Below, in pieces: positions 1-10,081 of a stretch of 64,000 bases of DNA (position 1 is the first letter of the stretch; each line of letters starts with the position of its first letter). The position numbers and the translations under genes are program-made. The notes under the pieces were generated by a model. It was not told where the DNA came from. It saw only the letters and a list, made by a program, of their open reading frames with translations, and did no database searches. The stretch is from the NCBI RefSeq assembly GCF_010093815.1, contig NW_022985560.1, positions 555,501 to 619,500 of the forward strand, read 5' to 3'. The stretch comes from Pseudovirgaria hyperparasitica (Eukaryota; Ascomycota; Dothideomycetes; Acrospermales; Acrospermaceae).

Positions 1-724
1 TTGAGTCATGATCCGCGACTTGGAGGCCACCGATGCCATGCTGGAATAGTAGCGTAATCGTTCCGAGATCTGAATGCGCCATGCCCCTGACGAAATTTCC
101 CCTTTGACGCACAGCAGGATAATGTAGAAAGCTAACCACATCGGCGGATCCCGAATGGTGTTTACTGAGAGAGTCGTTTGTATCCAGTTTAAAGATTAAA
201 TCGATGCATTCGAACAGTTCGGAAATCAACCGCGAGCAAGCCTATAAATGGTGAGCTTAGTATTGGCAGGTGTAGTTCACAGATACATGATAGAATGTCT
301 CAGCGCATTCCCGAAAGCCAGGAAGCTTTTCAGGCGAAGGCCAGGACTCCATATCACTGTCCTCGGGATTCCCGAAATCGAAATTCTCTTTATGAGAACG
401 CTCACCGCGCACGATTTCCTTGCCGATGCCTAAGTATCCGTGGCGCATTTTGTGCACTGAAGGGCTCAATTGGCTTTTCTCATGAACTGGCAATTCGAAA
501 AATCGCTCACTCTAGTTACGTTATTGCTATGCTTGGCATCAAATAGATGGATGTACCCAATAGAAGCACTCGTCAATGATGCTTTGCTCAATTCCATGAT
601 TGATAAGTGAGAGAAATCCAGATGTGGTAAGAGCTTTATCAATGTCATAGGCGACAGACTTTCGTTCGTTCGTCGATCCCCCAATAAAGCGGCCAAAGTC
701 AATGACAGAAATTTGCCCGGCCAT
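1..724 (-). CDS. 2-oxoglutarate/Fe(II) oxygenase (isopenicillin-N-synthase-like), 3' part cut by window edge
   Basis: Three exons on the minus strand, 724-557, 511-287 and 241-<1, all phase 0 with 45-nt GT..AG introns. The ATG at 724 starts MAGQISVIDFGRF, the usual DIOX_N opening (xxVIDFxxF), followed by SGFLSLINHGI and, across the first splice, WSERFFELP. Exon 2 has GYLGIGKE and LPGFRECAETFYH. Exon 3 has HYPAVRQ and AHSDLGTITLLFQ, where His187 and Asp189 form the first two ligands of the HxD...H iron site. The distal His and the RxS 2OG-binding motif lie beyond the left edge. Family members hydroxylate, desaturate or close rings on small molecules in the cytosol; the substrate cannot be told. 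No damage is visible, so it looks functional. A divergent pterin dehydratase starts 245 bp away and may share its promoter. Confidence 0.88.
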
Positions 725-969
725 GTCCAAAACTTAAGGTGTTGTTGCAAGGCGAGGTCAAGGATACTTGTGGTCTGTACACACGGAAAATACTTCTGCC
801 GACTCAGGTTTGGTTCGAAACGTCATACGAGCATGGATAACCGACAAGGCCCTCATAAGTCTGAAACCATTACAGTACAATGCATTACTATCCGCCAGTC
901 CTTCACCCATCATTGATAGCTAAGCTTCGGTCGGCCACGTTTACCACTTCAACACTAAAGTTTTACTGC

Positions 970-1431
970 ATGTCCACCATGGACCTCCAAATTTCCAGCC
1001 ACAGTGATCGCTCGAAGGTCCTTCGTGACGTTGAGCATCTACGCTCGCAAGGCTGGGAAGTGAAGGACAACACCCTGCAGAAGACATTTTACTTCAAAAC
1101 GTACACAAAAGTCCTCGTAAGTTTTCTTGCTGATTCACTACAATCTTCTAAGACCTCTAGGACTTTCATCAGGTCATTGGCATCAAAAGCAAATCCATGA
1201 ACCATCATTCAACAATGAAATCAGTACGCCACCACCGATTCTCTCATTTATACTATCTCACAGTTCTAGGACTACAACTCCCTAACTGTTGTGTGGACAA
1301 CTCATGATCCTCCTGGACTTTCCGAGAAAGACACAATAATGGGCGAGTATTGTGACGAGCACTCCTCTGCCATAGGAACTATTGACAAATCCAAGATACG
1401 GCAATGCGGTTCAGCTACGCCTGGATTATAA
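970..1431 (+). CDS. Pterin-4a-carbinolamine dehydratase (PCD/DCoH family)
   Basis: Exons 970-1116, 1161-1223 and 1270-1431 give 123 residues, the family's normal size; introns are 44 and 46 nt, both phase 0. Seen: GWEVKDNTLQKTFYFKTYTK, then VIGIKSKSMNHHS, then VVWTTHDPPGLSEKD. These match the PCD signature: an H-H-[PCS] pair on the helix, an aromatic residue, then WTTH and a distal Asp. Ser replaces the common Pro after HH, and the usual following EW is TM. The enzyme dehydrates 4a-hydroxytetrahydrobiopterin, recycling the pterin cofactor of aromatic amino-acid hydroxylases. An in-frame ATG at 880 would add 30 residues that could act as a presequence; 970 or 979 (CACCATGG context) is more likely. 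No pterin hydroxylase is visible nearby. Confidence 0.87.
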
Positions 1432-2478
1432 GCTAATTCATTAATCACAATGCTCGGACTCCATTAAGAGACTTATGAATACCTATGGACCGAAGCGCAA
1501 CACTTGAACGTGCATATGGTTTAAGCTAGGAGGCTCAAGGACCAAATTCCATCAGTACCAGAAGGATACACTTCTGCTTGATAGATGCGATATATAGCTT
1601 CGCGTGCAGCAAAATCACATTCGCGGCGTCATTAGGATTTTCTATCCCGCAATCAGTAACTCGATATGGAACATCTTGATACTAATGTTGATGTACGATT
1701 TTCTATCGCATGACTGGTTCGGGGGCCAGTGGACCGGTCTTGCTCTCTGTGACATGATACACATGGTCATCAATAGCATCTTTATAGACGCCCATACCTC
1801 TTACCATATATATGTCCGACATCTAAACACATTTATCTGTATCACAGCTGGGCCGATTTTGCCAGAAGATCTGATTTTCAGTATCTATATTCCACTAGGT
1901 TGACATTCCCATGTAGTGGATGAGGTCGGACTGAGCGGCTGCTTGCCAATTCTAGTATTCACGACTATCAGATTCTCACTTATAAGCTCTTGTGCATTTA
2001 TCAGTGCCACCTACAGCCATGCACTCTGTCGATATGTACGTAGATGGAGAGGACCCTCCGCCAAGGAGAGTTTTAACGAGAAAGAAGAGAAAGAAGAGAA
2101 AGAAGAGAAAGAAGAGAAAGAAGAGAAAGAAGAGAAAGAAGAGAAAGAAGAGAAAGAAGAGAAAGAAGAGAAAGAANNNNNNNNNNAAGAAGAGAAAGAA
2201 GAGAAAGAAGAGAAAGAAGAGAAAGAAGAGAAAGAAGAGAAAGAAGAGAAAGAAGAGAAAGAAGAGAAAGAAGAGAAAGAATAGGAGGACGAGGAAATTT
2301 GTTCTCTACCCTAATTCCTCTACATTCATGTCCGGACTGCTTTTGGTTTTTCTTCTTCCTACAGTACTCGCTCTTTTACTCCCCTTTAGAGGTAGCGCGG
2401 TAGGTGGCGATTGATGTCTCAATTTCTGAGTCCGACTAGTCTATTCAGTAACTCTCATCCCTCACGTGTGGCGAACAC
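1432..2478. other. Intergenic stretch without recognisable gene
   Basis: AT-leaning sequence with only short open frames that match nothing I know. Its one notable content is the 9-bp repeat block with an assembly gap listed separately. Confidence 0.6.
2078..2281. repeat. (GAGAAAGAA)n 9-bp purine tandem repeat containing an assembly gap
   Basis: Near-perfect 9-bp units, all purine on the + strand, flank ten N bases at 2177-2186. The gap lies inside the repeat, so true copy number and length are unknown and the N count is probably nominal. The block is open in two frames (Glu/Lys-rich or Lys/Arg-rich), but this is a property of the repeat and not evidence of coding. Confidence 0.95.
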
Positions 2479-3225
2479 TTACTGTGAGTATTTGTGTCCA
2501 AGATAGTATGCTCGTTCTAACAGCTCAGCCTGATATTTTTCGTTCTCCTCGAGCTCATCCAACAGTCTCAGAAGGTTGGTGGTCCAGTCATCCTTACTTC
2601 GTACACTAATCTTTAGAACAGTCCTTTCGAAAAGTCTAGGGTGAAAGTCTGCAGAAACCCAATCAACGAGGCAAAGTGTACCATCTTCTAAGGCGAGAAT
2701 ATTTCGAGGGGCTATTTCGAGGTGGCAAAATACTAGCGAGTAGCCAGCTAAATTAAGATAGTCTGAGTCTCTTAGTTGTCTCTTGTTATCATATTCCTCG
2801 ATGTCTGCTATAGTAGTAGGAATGATAGAAACGTAATCTAACCATAGCTGCCAATAGCTACATTCCCATGCAAAGGCCCGGGCATGGGAAGTCTCGAGGA
2901 CGTTGTCCACTGGCCCTAAATAGGCGTCAGTGATCGTTGCGGAAGAAATGGGAAGACAGTGATGAAGAAGCGGTAAACTTGTGGAACTCGTATTTTCACC
3001 GGATTGAGAATCTCGTATGCTCGCTGTTGATCTGCGGCTTCGAATTGAGTGACACTAAATCCGCACTTGACAACTGCAGATTCTGATATTTTAATGACTG
3101 AAAGGCCACCATCTAACTCGCTGATAATGTCTCGATGCGGTTTGGAACGCGAGCAATGCTGGATGATGTCGTCTTCGGTGGCTGTATCGCATTGAATAGT
3201 AGAAAGAAAAGGTCCGAATCGACTA
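2479..3225 (-). pseudogene. APH-like (aminoglycoside-phosphotransferase-fold) kinase gene, decayed copy 1
   Basis: Minus-strand protein similarity runs from about 3225 down to 2479. The N-terminal part (TATEDDIIQHC, VVKCGF, EAADQQRAYEIL, RVPQVYRFF) is in one frame. The C-terminal part (AYLGPVDNV, YSLVFCHLEIAPRNI, TLCLVDWVSADF) is in another, with the roof of the N lobe missing between them near 2950. The catalytic loop has HLE where the family has HLD, while the metal-binding DW is kept. The last exon ends in a good donor (GTAAGT) at 2487, and the 5' end lacks an ATG, so flanking exons are lost or unrecognised. Fungal members of this family are uncharacterised small-molecule or protein kinases. 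Frame break, catalytic change and missing ends argue for a dead gene. Confidence 0.7.
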
Positions 3226-3330
3226 CGCTACTTTCTCCCTAGTATTAATTCATTAGCTAGGCAACCACCTAAGGTAAGCGTACGACCACTTAGACTTCGA
3301 AGCTAAGAACTCTCTAGTAATGTTATATTG

Positions 3331-4104
3331 ATGGATCCCGTTTCGAATCCGAAAACAAATCCTTGCAAGCACGTCCCTACCGCTGATATTCCATACGCTA
3401 ATGATGGCGTCATTGCACTCTACCATGACTCGGCGTCGACACTTCTCTCCGATTTCCAGTATGGAACAAAGTAGTGCGCATCACAAAAATCTAGCTGTGA
3501 AATTTGGATATCTTGTCCCTTCTGAAAAATACACTAATCAAATATTCACACAACAGCGCCTTGATGCGGACACAAGCAACGTCCTGACAGTGTACAGATT
3601 CAACCAAAGGGACACCAACCGGGCACATTGTGATAGACTTTGTCAACGGCTACACACTTACCCTAGCGAGTGCGAAAACTATGACTGGAAATCTGGGCGA
3701 GGTTTTGAACCATATGCTTCAACAGGTTTCCGGCAGTCCTGGATCACTTGGAGCTGGACCGGTGGCTGTTGTGCTCTAGAGGTAGAGAGTTTCTGGAGCC
3801 AGAAGACCTCCAGCTTTGGTTCGATTAACATGCCTACAGCTTAGACGTGAAAGTCGATCTTACTTACCGTGAATTGTCTCTATGCCACCTCGACTTTAAT
3901 GCAAGAAACATCATGGTAGATGGCAATCGTATCCACCTCGTCAAATGGTCTACCGCTGGATATTTGCTACGATTCTTGGATTATATGGTGAACAAATTTC
4001 TTCCAAAGGATGTTTACTTCCACGACATCCTTGAACCATTGCTCGCACCTTTGTTCATCGAAGAACTAGAGAGCGAAGTCAATAACGAGCATTTTGCGAC
4101 ATAG
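3331..4104 (+). pseudogene. APH-like kinase gene, decayed copy 2, head-to-head with copy 1
   Basis: An ATG at 3331 opens a plausible N-terminus (MDPVSNPKTNPC, ADIPYANDGVI, STLLSDFQYGTK), then a stop falls near 3469. Similarity continues in shifted frames: NLAVKFGYLVPSEKY, LTVYRFNQRDT, IVIDFVNG, PGSLGAGP, and finally LSLCHLDFNARNIMVDG with HLVKWSTAGY. The catalytic HLD of the HxDxxxxN loop is kept, but the metal-binding Asp of DW is Lys (KW). At least one stop and two or three frame shifts are visible, so this is a broken gene. Its 5' end lies about 105 bp from that of copy 1, suggesting an inverted duplicate pair of paralogues, though the two proteins are clearly diverged. Confidence 0.68.
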
Positions 4105-4390
4105 TTCTTAGCATATTTGGTGAGTATTGTGTTGAAGGAGAAACAAAGAAACGTTATCATCGTCGGGCGGCCAGAACTTCTCGTCGCGCACACCCTGAAG
4201 GGTTGGTATCTGGTATAATTCATTATATCTCATAAGTTTTGCTAGCCTGAGAGGCAAATCCCGGTACTATGTCGCGCAAAGGAGTCGAAATATATTGCTT
4301 CTTAGATTCTCTATGTAGTCCGAGATGTCATAAGAAACGATTCTAAATCGAACGAGCTCAATTCAAAAAAAAGAGCTATGCATAGAATCT

Positions 4391-4966
4391 TCACTGATTC
4401 GCTTTATGGACAACCCCAAGAATCAAGGCTGACGGTCGACAGGCAGGTTGCTCCACACCACTTACATCCAGAGATTTAAACCAAAAGCTTTGTAAGTAAA
4501 GCCAAAGACGTGCAGCACTTCCCTCACTAATGTAACGAGCATTCTCAAGGCTAAGAATGACCAGATGGCTGTTTCATTAGCTACTGACGGTCAGAGAAGA
4601 CTTAGAGAGACCATACAGCCAGTGCCGGCATCCGGATCCGTCCGGCGAAAACTCGAATTTGTGGAGGTTTTTGTGATGGATAACTTGGAGAATATTGTGG
4701 GTGAGTATGTTGCTCGATGTTGGGTCGAAGTCGATCGCGAAGACACGATTATTACTGACGTCGTAAGAAGCGGTTGTAGCTTCAAGTTCCGTACGGCCAG
4801 TCTCTAGACTTTTCTTCATGTGGTAGCGAATCGAGCCTGTAGCTTTAGCACCTGTCGCATCAGTCTTGAATTGGACGTTAAGGGACCAGTGATTGAAGTT
4901 TTTGTTCATTGGATAGCAGACCGCCTGGATCAAATGAACAATGCGGGAGGTTTGTCCGGAGGCCAT
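4391..4966 (-). pseudogene. Small conserved fungal protein (possibly DUF7770), structure uncertain
   Basis: The ATG at 4966 opens 129 codons with FNHWSLNVQFK, SIRYHMKKS, YDVSNNRVFAIDF, NILQVIHHKNLHKFEFSPDG and SGCRHWLY, a motif order I associate with a small uncharacterised fungal family (NHW near the N-terminus, GCRxW near the C-terminus). The family's next segment appears downstream in another frame (LENARYISEGSAARLW, about 4553-4500) and stays open to a TGA ending at 4391. I could not find a convincing GT..AG intron to join them, since the candidate donors are poor (GTCTCT) or the interval is too short. Either the intron is unusual or one frame shift has broken the gene. No function is known. 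Confidence 0.45.
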
Positions 4967-7253
4967 CGTTTTCGAGGGTCAGAAGAAGACCAAAGCTTAT
5001 ACTGAAGACTTGCCTTCAAACTTAGAGTAGCTGCTGTCGAATAGTTGGATTAGAGGAGATATGTATACTTTGGAATCTAGCGTTCAAATGTTGTGGCCAT
5101 TCCTTTTTAATATACACTCTCCTTCGTAGAGAAAGAATACCGGCGAGAGTCCAAGTGGCGTATCTTGCCAACGCGCAGCATTCCATTGAGAAGGGTAAAG
5201 ACCCTTATCAAAGGTATGCACGCAAGCGAACTTGATCGAAGCGAGAGGCAGGAATGTGGGTTGCTTGACTGGATTGTATGTGGTACAGGCACATTCGGTG
5301 CATGGTCGTAGTATGAGGATCAAGAAAGCGATCTGAACGCCTGGAACTAATCAACAGAACACAAATGACCTCCCCGAAGAATACCTGATATTGCATCGAA
5401 TGAGGCATCGCTTCAACGAACGCTTGTCAGCACCAGACTTCTCAAATGTGATATGAAGCGTTGGAATGTATTCAGGGATGCCATTGTTGGCCACCTTATG
5501 ATATACTCACGTCACGGTATCGAATTCATGCTACAAGATTCTGTCGCCTCGGAGTCATCAAAGGAGTGGGAACATAAAGAGATTTCCGAGATGGTTCAAC
5601 GTGCTCTCTCTAAGGTGCTACGGGTAACTGACGATAGTACCCTCCACAAGAACATCACGATGAGGTTGCAGCTGACGCAGAACCCTGCTTGAGGGACAAA
5701 CTGGCCCCTCTCCTCACAAGTGCCTGATCATAACTATTGAGAATCTTTTCAACAGGCGTTGTTTCTTCTATGGTCTTGAATACTTTGATAGTGCACTACT
5801 GCCAATATATCATTTACCCTAATCCAACGACGGTGGCCCCCTTAGTCGCGTCGCACAAGACTGCATCATTGTCAGCAATTGACACCTCTATAAGAGACTA
5901 TGGATATATCAGTTCATTCTCCACCCCATGAGTGAAAGTAGCACCATTAGGATTCGGTATGATAGATTACACAGCTAAGGAACGCTACGATTGACCTGAA
6001 TCGTTCTTGGAGTAGAAAACATAGTTTTTCTCTTCCCAGGGTTGTGCTCTAGAGAAAAGAAACTGAACATGAATTTCTGTCTTGGGAACACGTGCGTGAA
6101 GGTATTGTAGACCGATGATCAAGAACTCAGCGTTTTATTTGACTTGATGTACGGAATGGGGCATGTCGGTCTGTCCTCAACTTTTTCAGCGCAACTCTGA
6201 GCATGCCTACCTACGTATAATATCTCTATTTCTTATATCCTATTAGGTATTTAAAACATTGTACTATATAATGGCTCTGATACTAGGTAGCATAGTGAGT
6301 ACATACATGTATACATATATAGCTAATATTCGTATCATACCAGCTGCTTCGCTATTAACTAGATATTCATTGATATCACCGGCTTTAGCTTAGTACCTCT
6401 TCAGAGTAGTAAAGGAAGCTAATACAGAATAGTATTGTAGAAAATACTATCCGTACCTTATCCCGGGAAAATCTTCTACCTCGTACTGTACTTCCCCAAC
6501 AACTTTCAGCACCCATACCAGCATCCATTACATATTTCTCGCCATGCGCTATGTCAAGCTTCTCTCTTGTTGCCTGGTGAATCTCTAATCTAGAATGCTT
6601 TCAGCTCCTCTCTCTGGTCGTCGTATAGATAGCTGAAATTATAAGGTCTGACTCAACCGTAGCAGTCGTTCTGTGGTCATGGTATTTCTTCCACATGATA
6701 GGAAGATGTGAGATTTACTTATGACATAGACGCGCCTTTTATATCCTTATCTCTTTAGCTCACGCTGGTCTCGGGCAAGGCGGAGTGATATATACTTAAG
6801 CATCGGAGGTAGAGGGAGTGACTCAGTGTGGTAAAGTTCGATACCTACGAGACGAGACTATCTTCACGTGGACTGGCGACTGCCATGAATGCTTAAACAG
6901 ATGAAGCAAGGGAACGCAACAGCCGAGTAGCTAAGACTTTTTCTGTCGTGCGAAATTCCTCTTCTGCGTTCATCGGGCTCTGTTGTTGCGGACGGATGTA
7001 CTCGCTGGACATTCCTACAACTATTTAACGTGCAGATGCATGTTGCCGCGCAAGCAAGACATCGTTTTGTTTTCTTAGTAGGAGAAAAGGGCGAAGACTT
7101 TCTCATCTCGTATAACGAGAGGTTTTGACCACCATTGGATCGAGGAAATCATGAGTTGGAGCTTGTAGACAAAGTATGTCTGCTGCTAGAAATGGGCTAC
7201 AGTTCCAAAGGATCCAATGCACTCTCTTGAAGCGATCGGTGTGAGTGTGGTGT
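4967..7253. other. Gene-poor stretch with possible coding relics
   Basis: No gene can be supported. A short open frame at 5453-5692 (+) has protein-like composition (EISEMVQRALSKVLRVTDD) and could be the end of a decayed gene, but I do not recognise it. The part around 6200-6450 is AT-rich with many TA steps. Confidence 0.5.
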
Positions 7254-8106
7254 TCACAACTTGTTAAACAGAGACCAATGTTCCGCACCACCTAGATAGT
7301 CCCCTCCACTATACGCATCCGAAAGGATGTCTTCATTCCAGGAGTCCGTCGCTTCATCAAGATACGTACTGTCCCACCAGATCCTAGCACCTTCACAGTT
7401 ATGACCTGGGTGTTTTTTGCCGTGCGCAAAGTCCAGTCGCTTCTTGGTTGCACAGCGAACCTCCGATATCCAGAATTTACTGCCGGACTTTAGCTTCAGG
7501 AGCAAGGCATGATATTTCCCCCACAAGATCGGGAGGTGGAGAATGCGTTTATCGAAGGTGCCGTAGTCGGAGAATTGTATTTGGTTGAGGTCGAGCTTCG
7601 ATTCCGCCATGATGCATTTGTCGAATCCAGCAAGCCATACGCCATTTCTGCCACGTTGGCGACTTGTAAGCTCCATCAACTGCACTTCGTGAACCTCGGA
7701 TTGCATGACGCAGACCTCAATATCATAGTCAGCGCTCCTGATGGTCAACAGTAGCTGACGCGTTTACCTGATTAGTGAGCTTAATACCACACCGCTCAAA
7801 CAGGACCTTTGCTGCATCGCGAGCATCAAAGAAGACCTTTGTCTTTGGGCCATGCTCGAGTAGAGATTTCAAGGCTAGTGCATTTTGATCCTGTTGATCA
7901 AGGGCAGTCCTGAGCTCTGACAGCTTGATGATAGCGATCTGTGACGCTGGGGCGACATAGATCACCAAGCTGGTGGAGCTACTGACGGTAAGATAGAGGG
8001 AAGGAGGGCAATTCGGAAGGCTATAGAGAGTTTGCATAAACGCCGGAAGGCCGTCAGGAATGAATATGTGCTCCACTGAGATCGTTGCTGGGGTGTTTGT
8101 TGCCAT
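7254..8106 (-). CDS. 3'-5' exonuclease-like (DEDDy/Exd fold) protein, catalytic residues apparently absent
   Basis: Exons 8106-7768 and 7694-7254 (259 residues) join in phase 0 over a 73-nt intron with a GCTGAC branch. Recognisable family blocks are PPSLYLTV, IYVAP, KVFFDARDAAKVLFERCGIKL, VHEVQLMELTSRQ, GFDKCI, LKSGSKFWISEVR and STYLDEATDSWNEDI. These match fungal 3'-5' exonuclease domain proteins, which hydrolyse DNA or RNA ends. From memory of the family, motif I (DLEG after LY) is replaced by a Ser/Thr run, the motif II Asp is Lys or Ala (ARDAAKVL), and the motif III YCxxDV block is missing between FDKRIL and HLPILW. If so, the protein cannot be an active nuclease. It may be a pseudo-enzyme or an early relic; the frame is intact. 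Confidence 0.6.
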
Positions 8107-10081
8107 GGTGAGCGAGCGTGACGTTGATCACGTAGGTGGGAGAGCAGAGATTGAACGAGGGGACATTGGGGTAACTCGACAACGACAGCGAAGATCGTTA
8201 GAGCGAATGAACAGCCAGGAAGCGAGACTTAATCCTTGTTCAGACAGCTGCATGACCCTCAAGTTTTCTACAAAAAGAAGACCACTCGCACAGCCCCATA
8301 ACAACGTCATGTATGTGAAACATGTGGCCATGGCCATGTTTTTCACAATATTGTAGTCCATATACGGCGCTGATGGTATCGTTTTCACTGTCTGATATTC
8401 TGCCGTAAGGTCGAAGAAGCAAGATGATATGCATTACTGGACGTTGACCAGGAAGCATTCGAAAGTAAGCATGTCAGAGCAGAAAACGATGATGTCCAAA
8501 GACACATGATAAGGTAGGAAAGTTTTTCGCATTGTGAAGAACTACTGAATTCACTATATCAATCTGGCATTATTGAACGTTACTGACTCACCATGATCAT
8601 GATGTCTAAGCTAGCCAAGGGAACCTTGGAAGAGTTTGCCTCCGTAGCTCTGAGATCTTGTGAGACTGGGGTGTGGTCTCACCTTTGAGAAACGACATCA
8701 AAGGAGAGTACGCATTTTCGCGAAGCCATCGTACGACAGGTCAGCGCCGCAATCACCCCGTATTTATATACGTTTCTTGTGTATGGCGGAAATGTATCAT
8801 CATTCGATAGACCAGCGCTGCAGCGAGTGTCCCATGGATGGTGGGGCGAAACGGACCGCGGATAAGCTTGATTGCACTCCAGTTGAAGGCTGAAGAATTG
8901 CTGAGCTTGCCGACGCACGTAAAGACAGATGACGGGTTTGATGGCGCTGCATCTCAACGACTAAACACAGGTAAGGTGGTGTGGTGCTGATTGCACCCCA
9001 GCTCGTGGTGGTCTTAGATGGCCGGCTGCAATGGATAAGCTCGCATAGGTGATGTTCCATCAGCAGTCCGCAGGGCTAAAGCCGAGGGCTGACTTCAGCA
9101 CAGTCATCTTGCCAGGAGTAGGTAGAAGACGAGTGAGATAGCAAGCATTCGTGAGTCCTAAAAGGCCTCCAGAGACGGAGACGCTTGCGAGCTTACGGAA
9201 TATGCCAGTCAGGCTGAGTTGCAAGCACCTAGACTGGTGGCTACGTCAAGCGACTTTCAGAATAGCGAGGTCATGGATAAAGTGCCGGCAGCGTGCAGAA
9301 GGAAATCGTAGCATATCCGTAGTTATATGCAAGTCGAGCAACTGGTCAAGAATGCCGGCCAGCCACAGCATGGTCTGTTGTTGTCTTGCTCCCGCCAATG
9401 GACACGGGTGTATTGTCAATCGACGCCCCTTACCCTCTGTTGTAGGTGGAGGAGAAGCTCTGATCAGCATGTGGAGGTGGACGATGAGAACGGGAGACAT
9501 GTCCCGTCCTTTAGATCAGGTATCTTGTTCGGCACTAAAAGAAGCCGTGCAAGTAGTCGGATGGCGCGATGCCGGATGAAGCAAACAGGAGCATGCTTGG
9601 ATTGCGCTACCCCGGATTTCCAGTACAAACGCTGGTGCTCGTCGTGTATCACTGGTCAAATTCTTCGGTAGGCTCGAGTTCAGACCAAGCAGCACCAATT
9701 ATAAATAAAGATGAACATTAGTCCGATCAGACGTGCATTATTATTGTGGATACAGCCATCGCCCATTAAATGCTCGGACCGACAACTAAATGTCCGGACT
9801 TGCCCTGTACAAGTTAGCCATTTTGTCCAGAACCACAGTTGTTGCACGTTATTTACACACTTACGATCGTCCCTAAGCCGACCAATCATCGCTGACCGGA
9901 AGTGCCTTACGTCCGCTCAGGTTCAAATTACTGGACTTCCCCACGTTCACATTCACGTTGATTGTCATAACCGAATCTCTTTCTCTCCCACCTCCACTGA
10001 CTCGATTGCTCACTACGCCCTCGACTTGAACAAGCTATAGTATACAAGGACTGAAACATTGCTCTGCCGAATTTCACGGCC
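8107..10081. other. Intergenic region upstream of HEM1
   Basis: About 2 kb with only short overlapping open frames, none resembling a known protein. The last few hundred bases presumably hold the HEM1 promoter; I see no distinctive site. Confidence 0.5.

Noticed and set aside
3270-3360. 5S rRNA-like phrases (tacgaccac..., ggatcccgttt...)
   Set aside because: Spacing between the phrases is about 20 nt too long and the rest of 5S is absent; the second phrase is the start of an APH-like relic.
5050-5440. Possible cytochrome P450-like N-terminal fragment on +
   Set aside because: Short matching phrases occur in three frames interrupted by stops, with no heme-binding Cys motif nearby; too weak to call.
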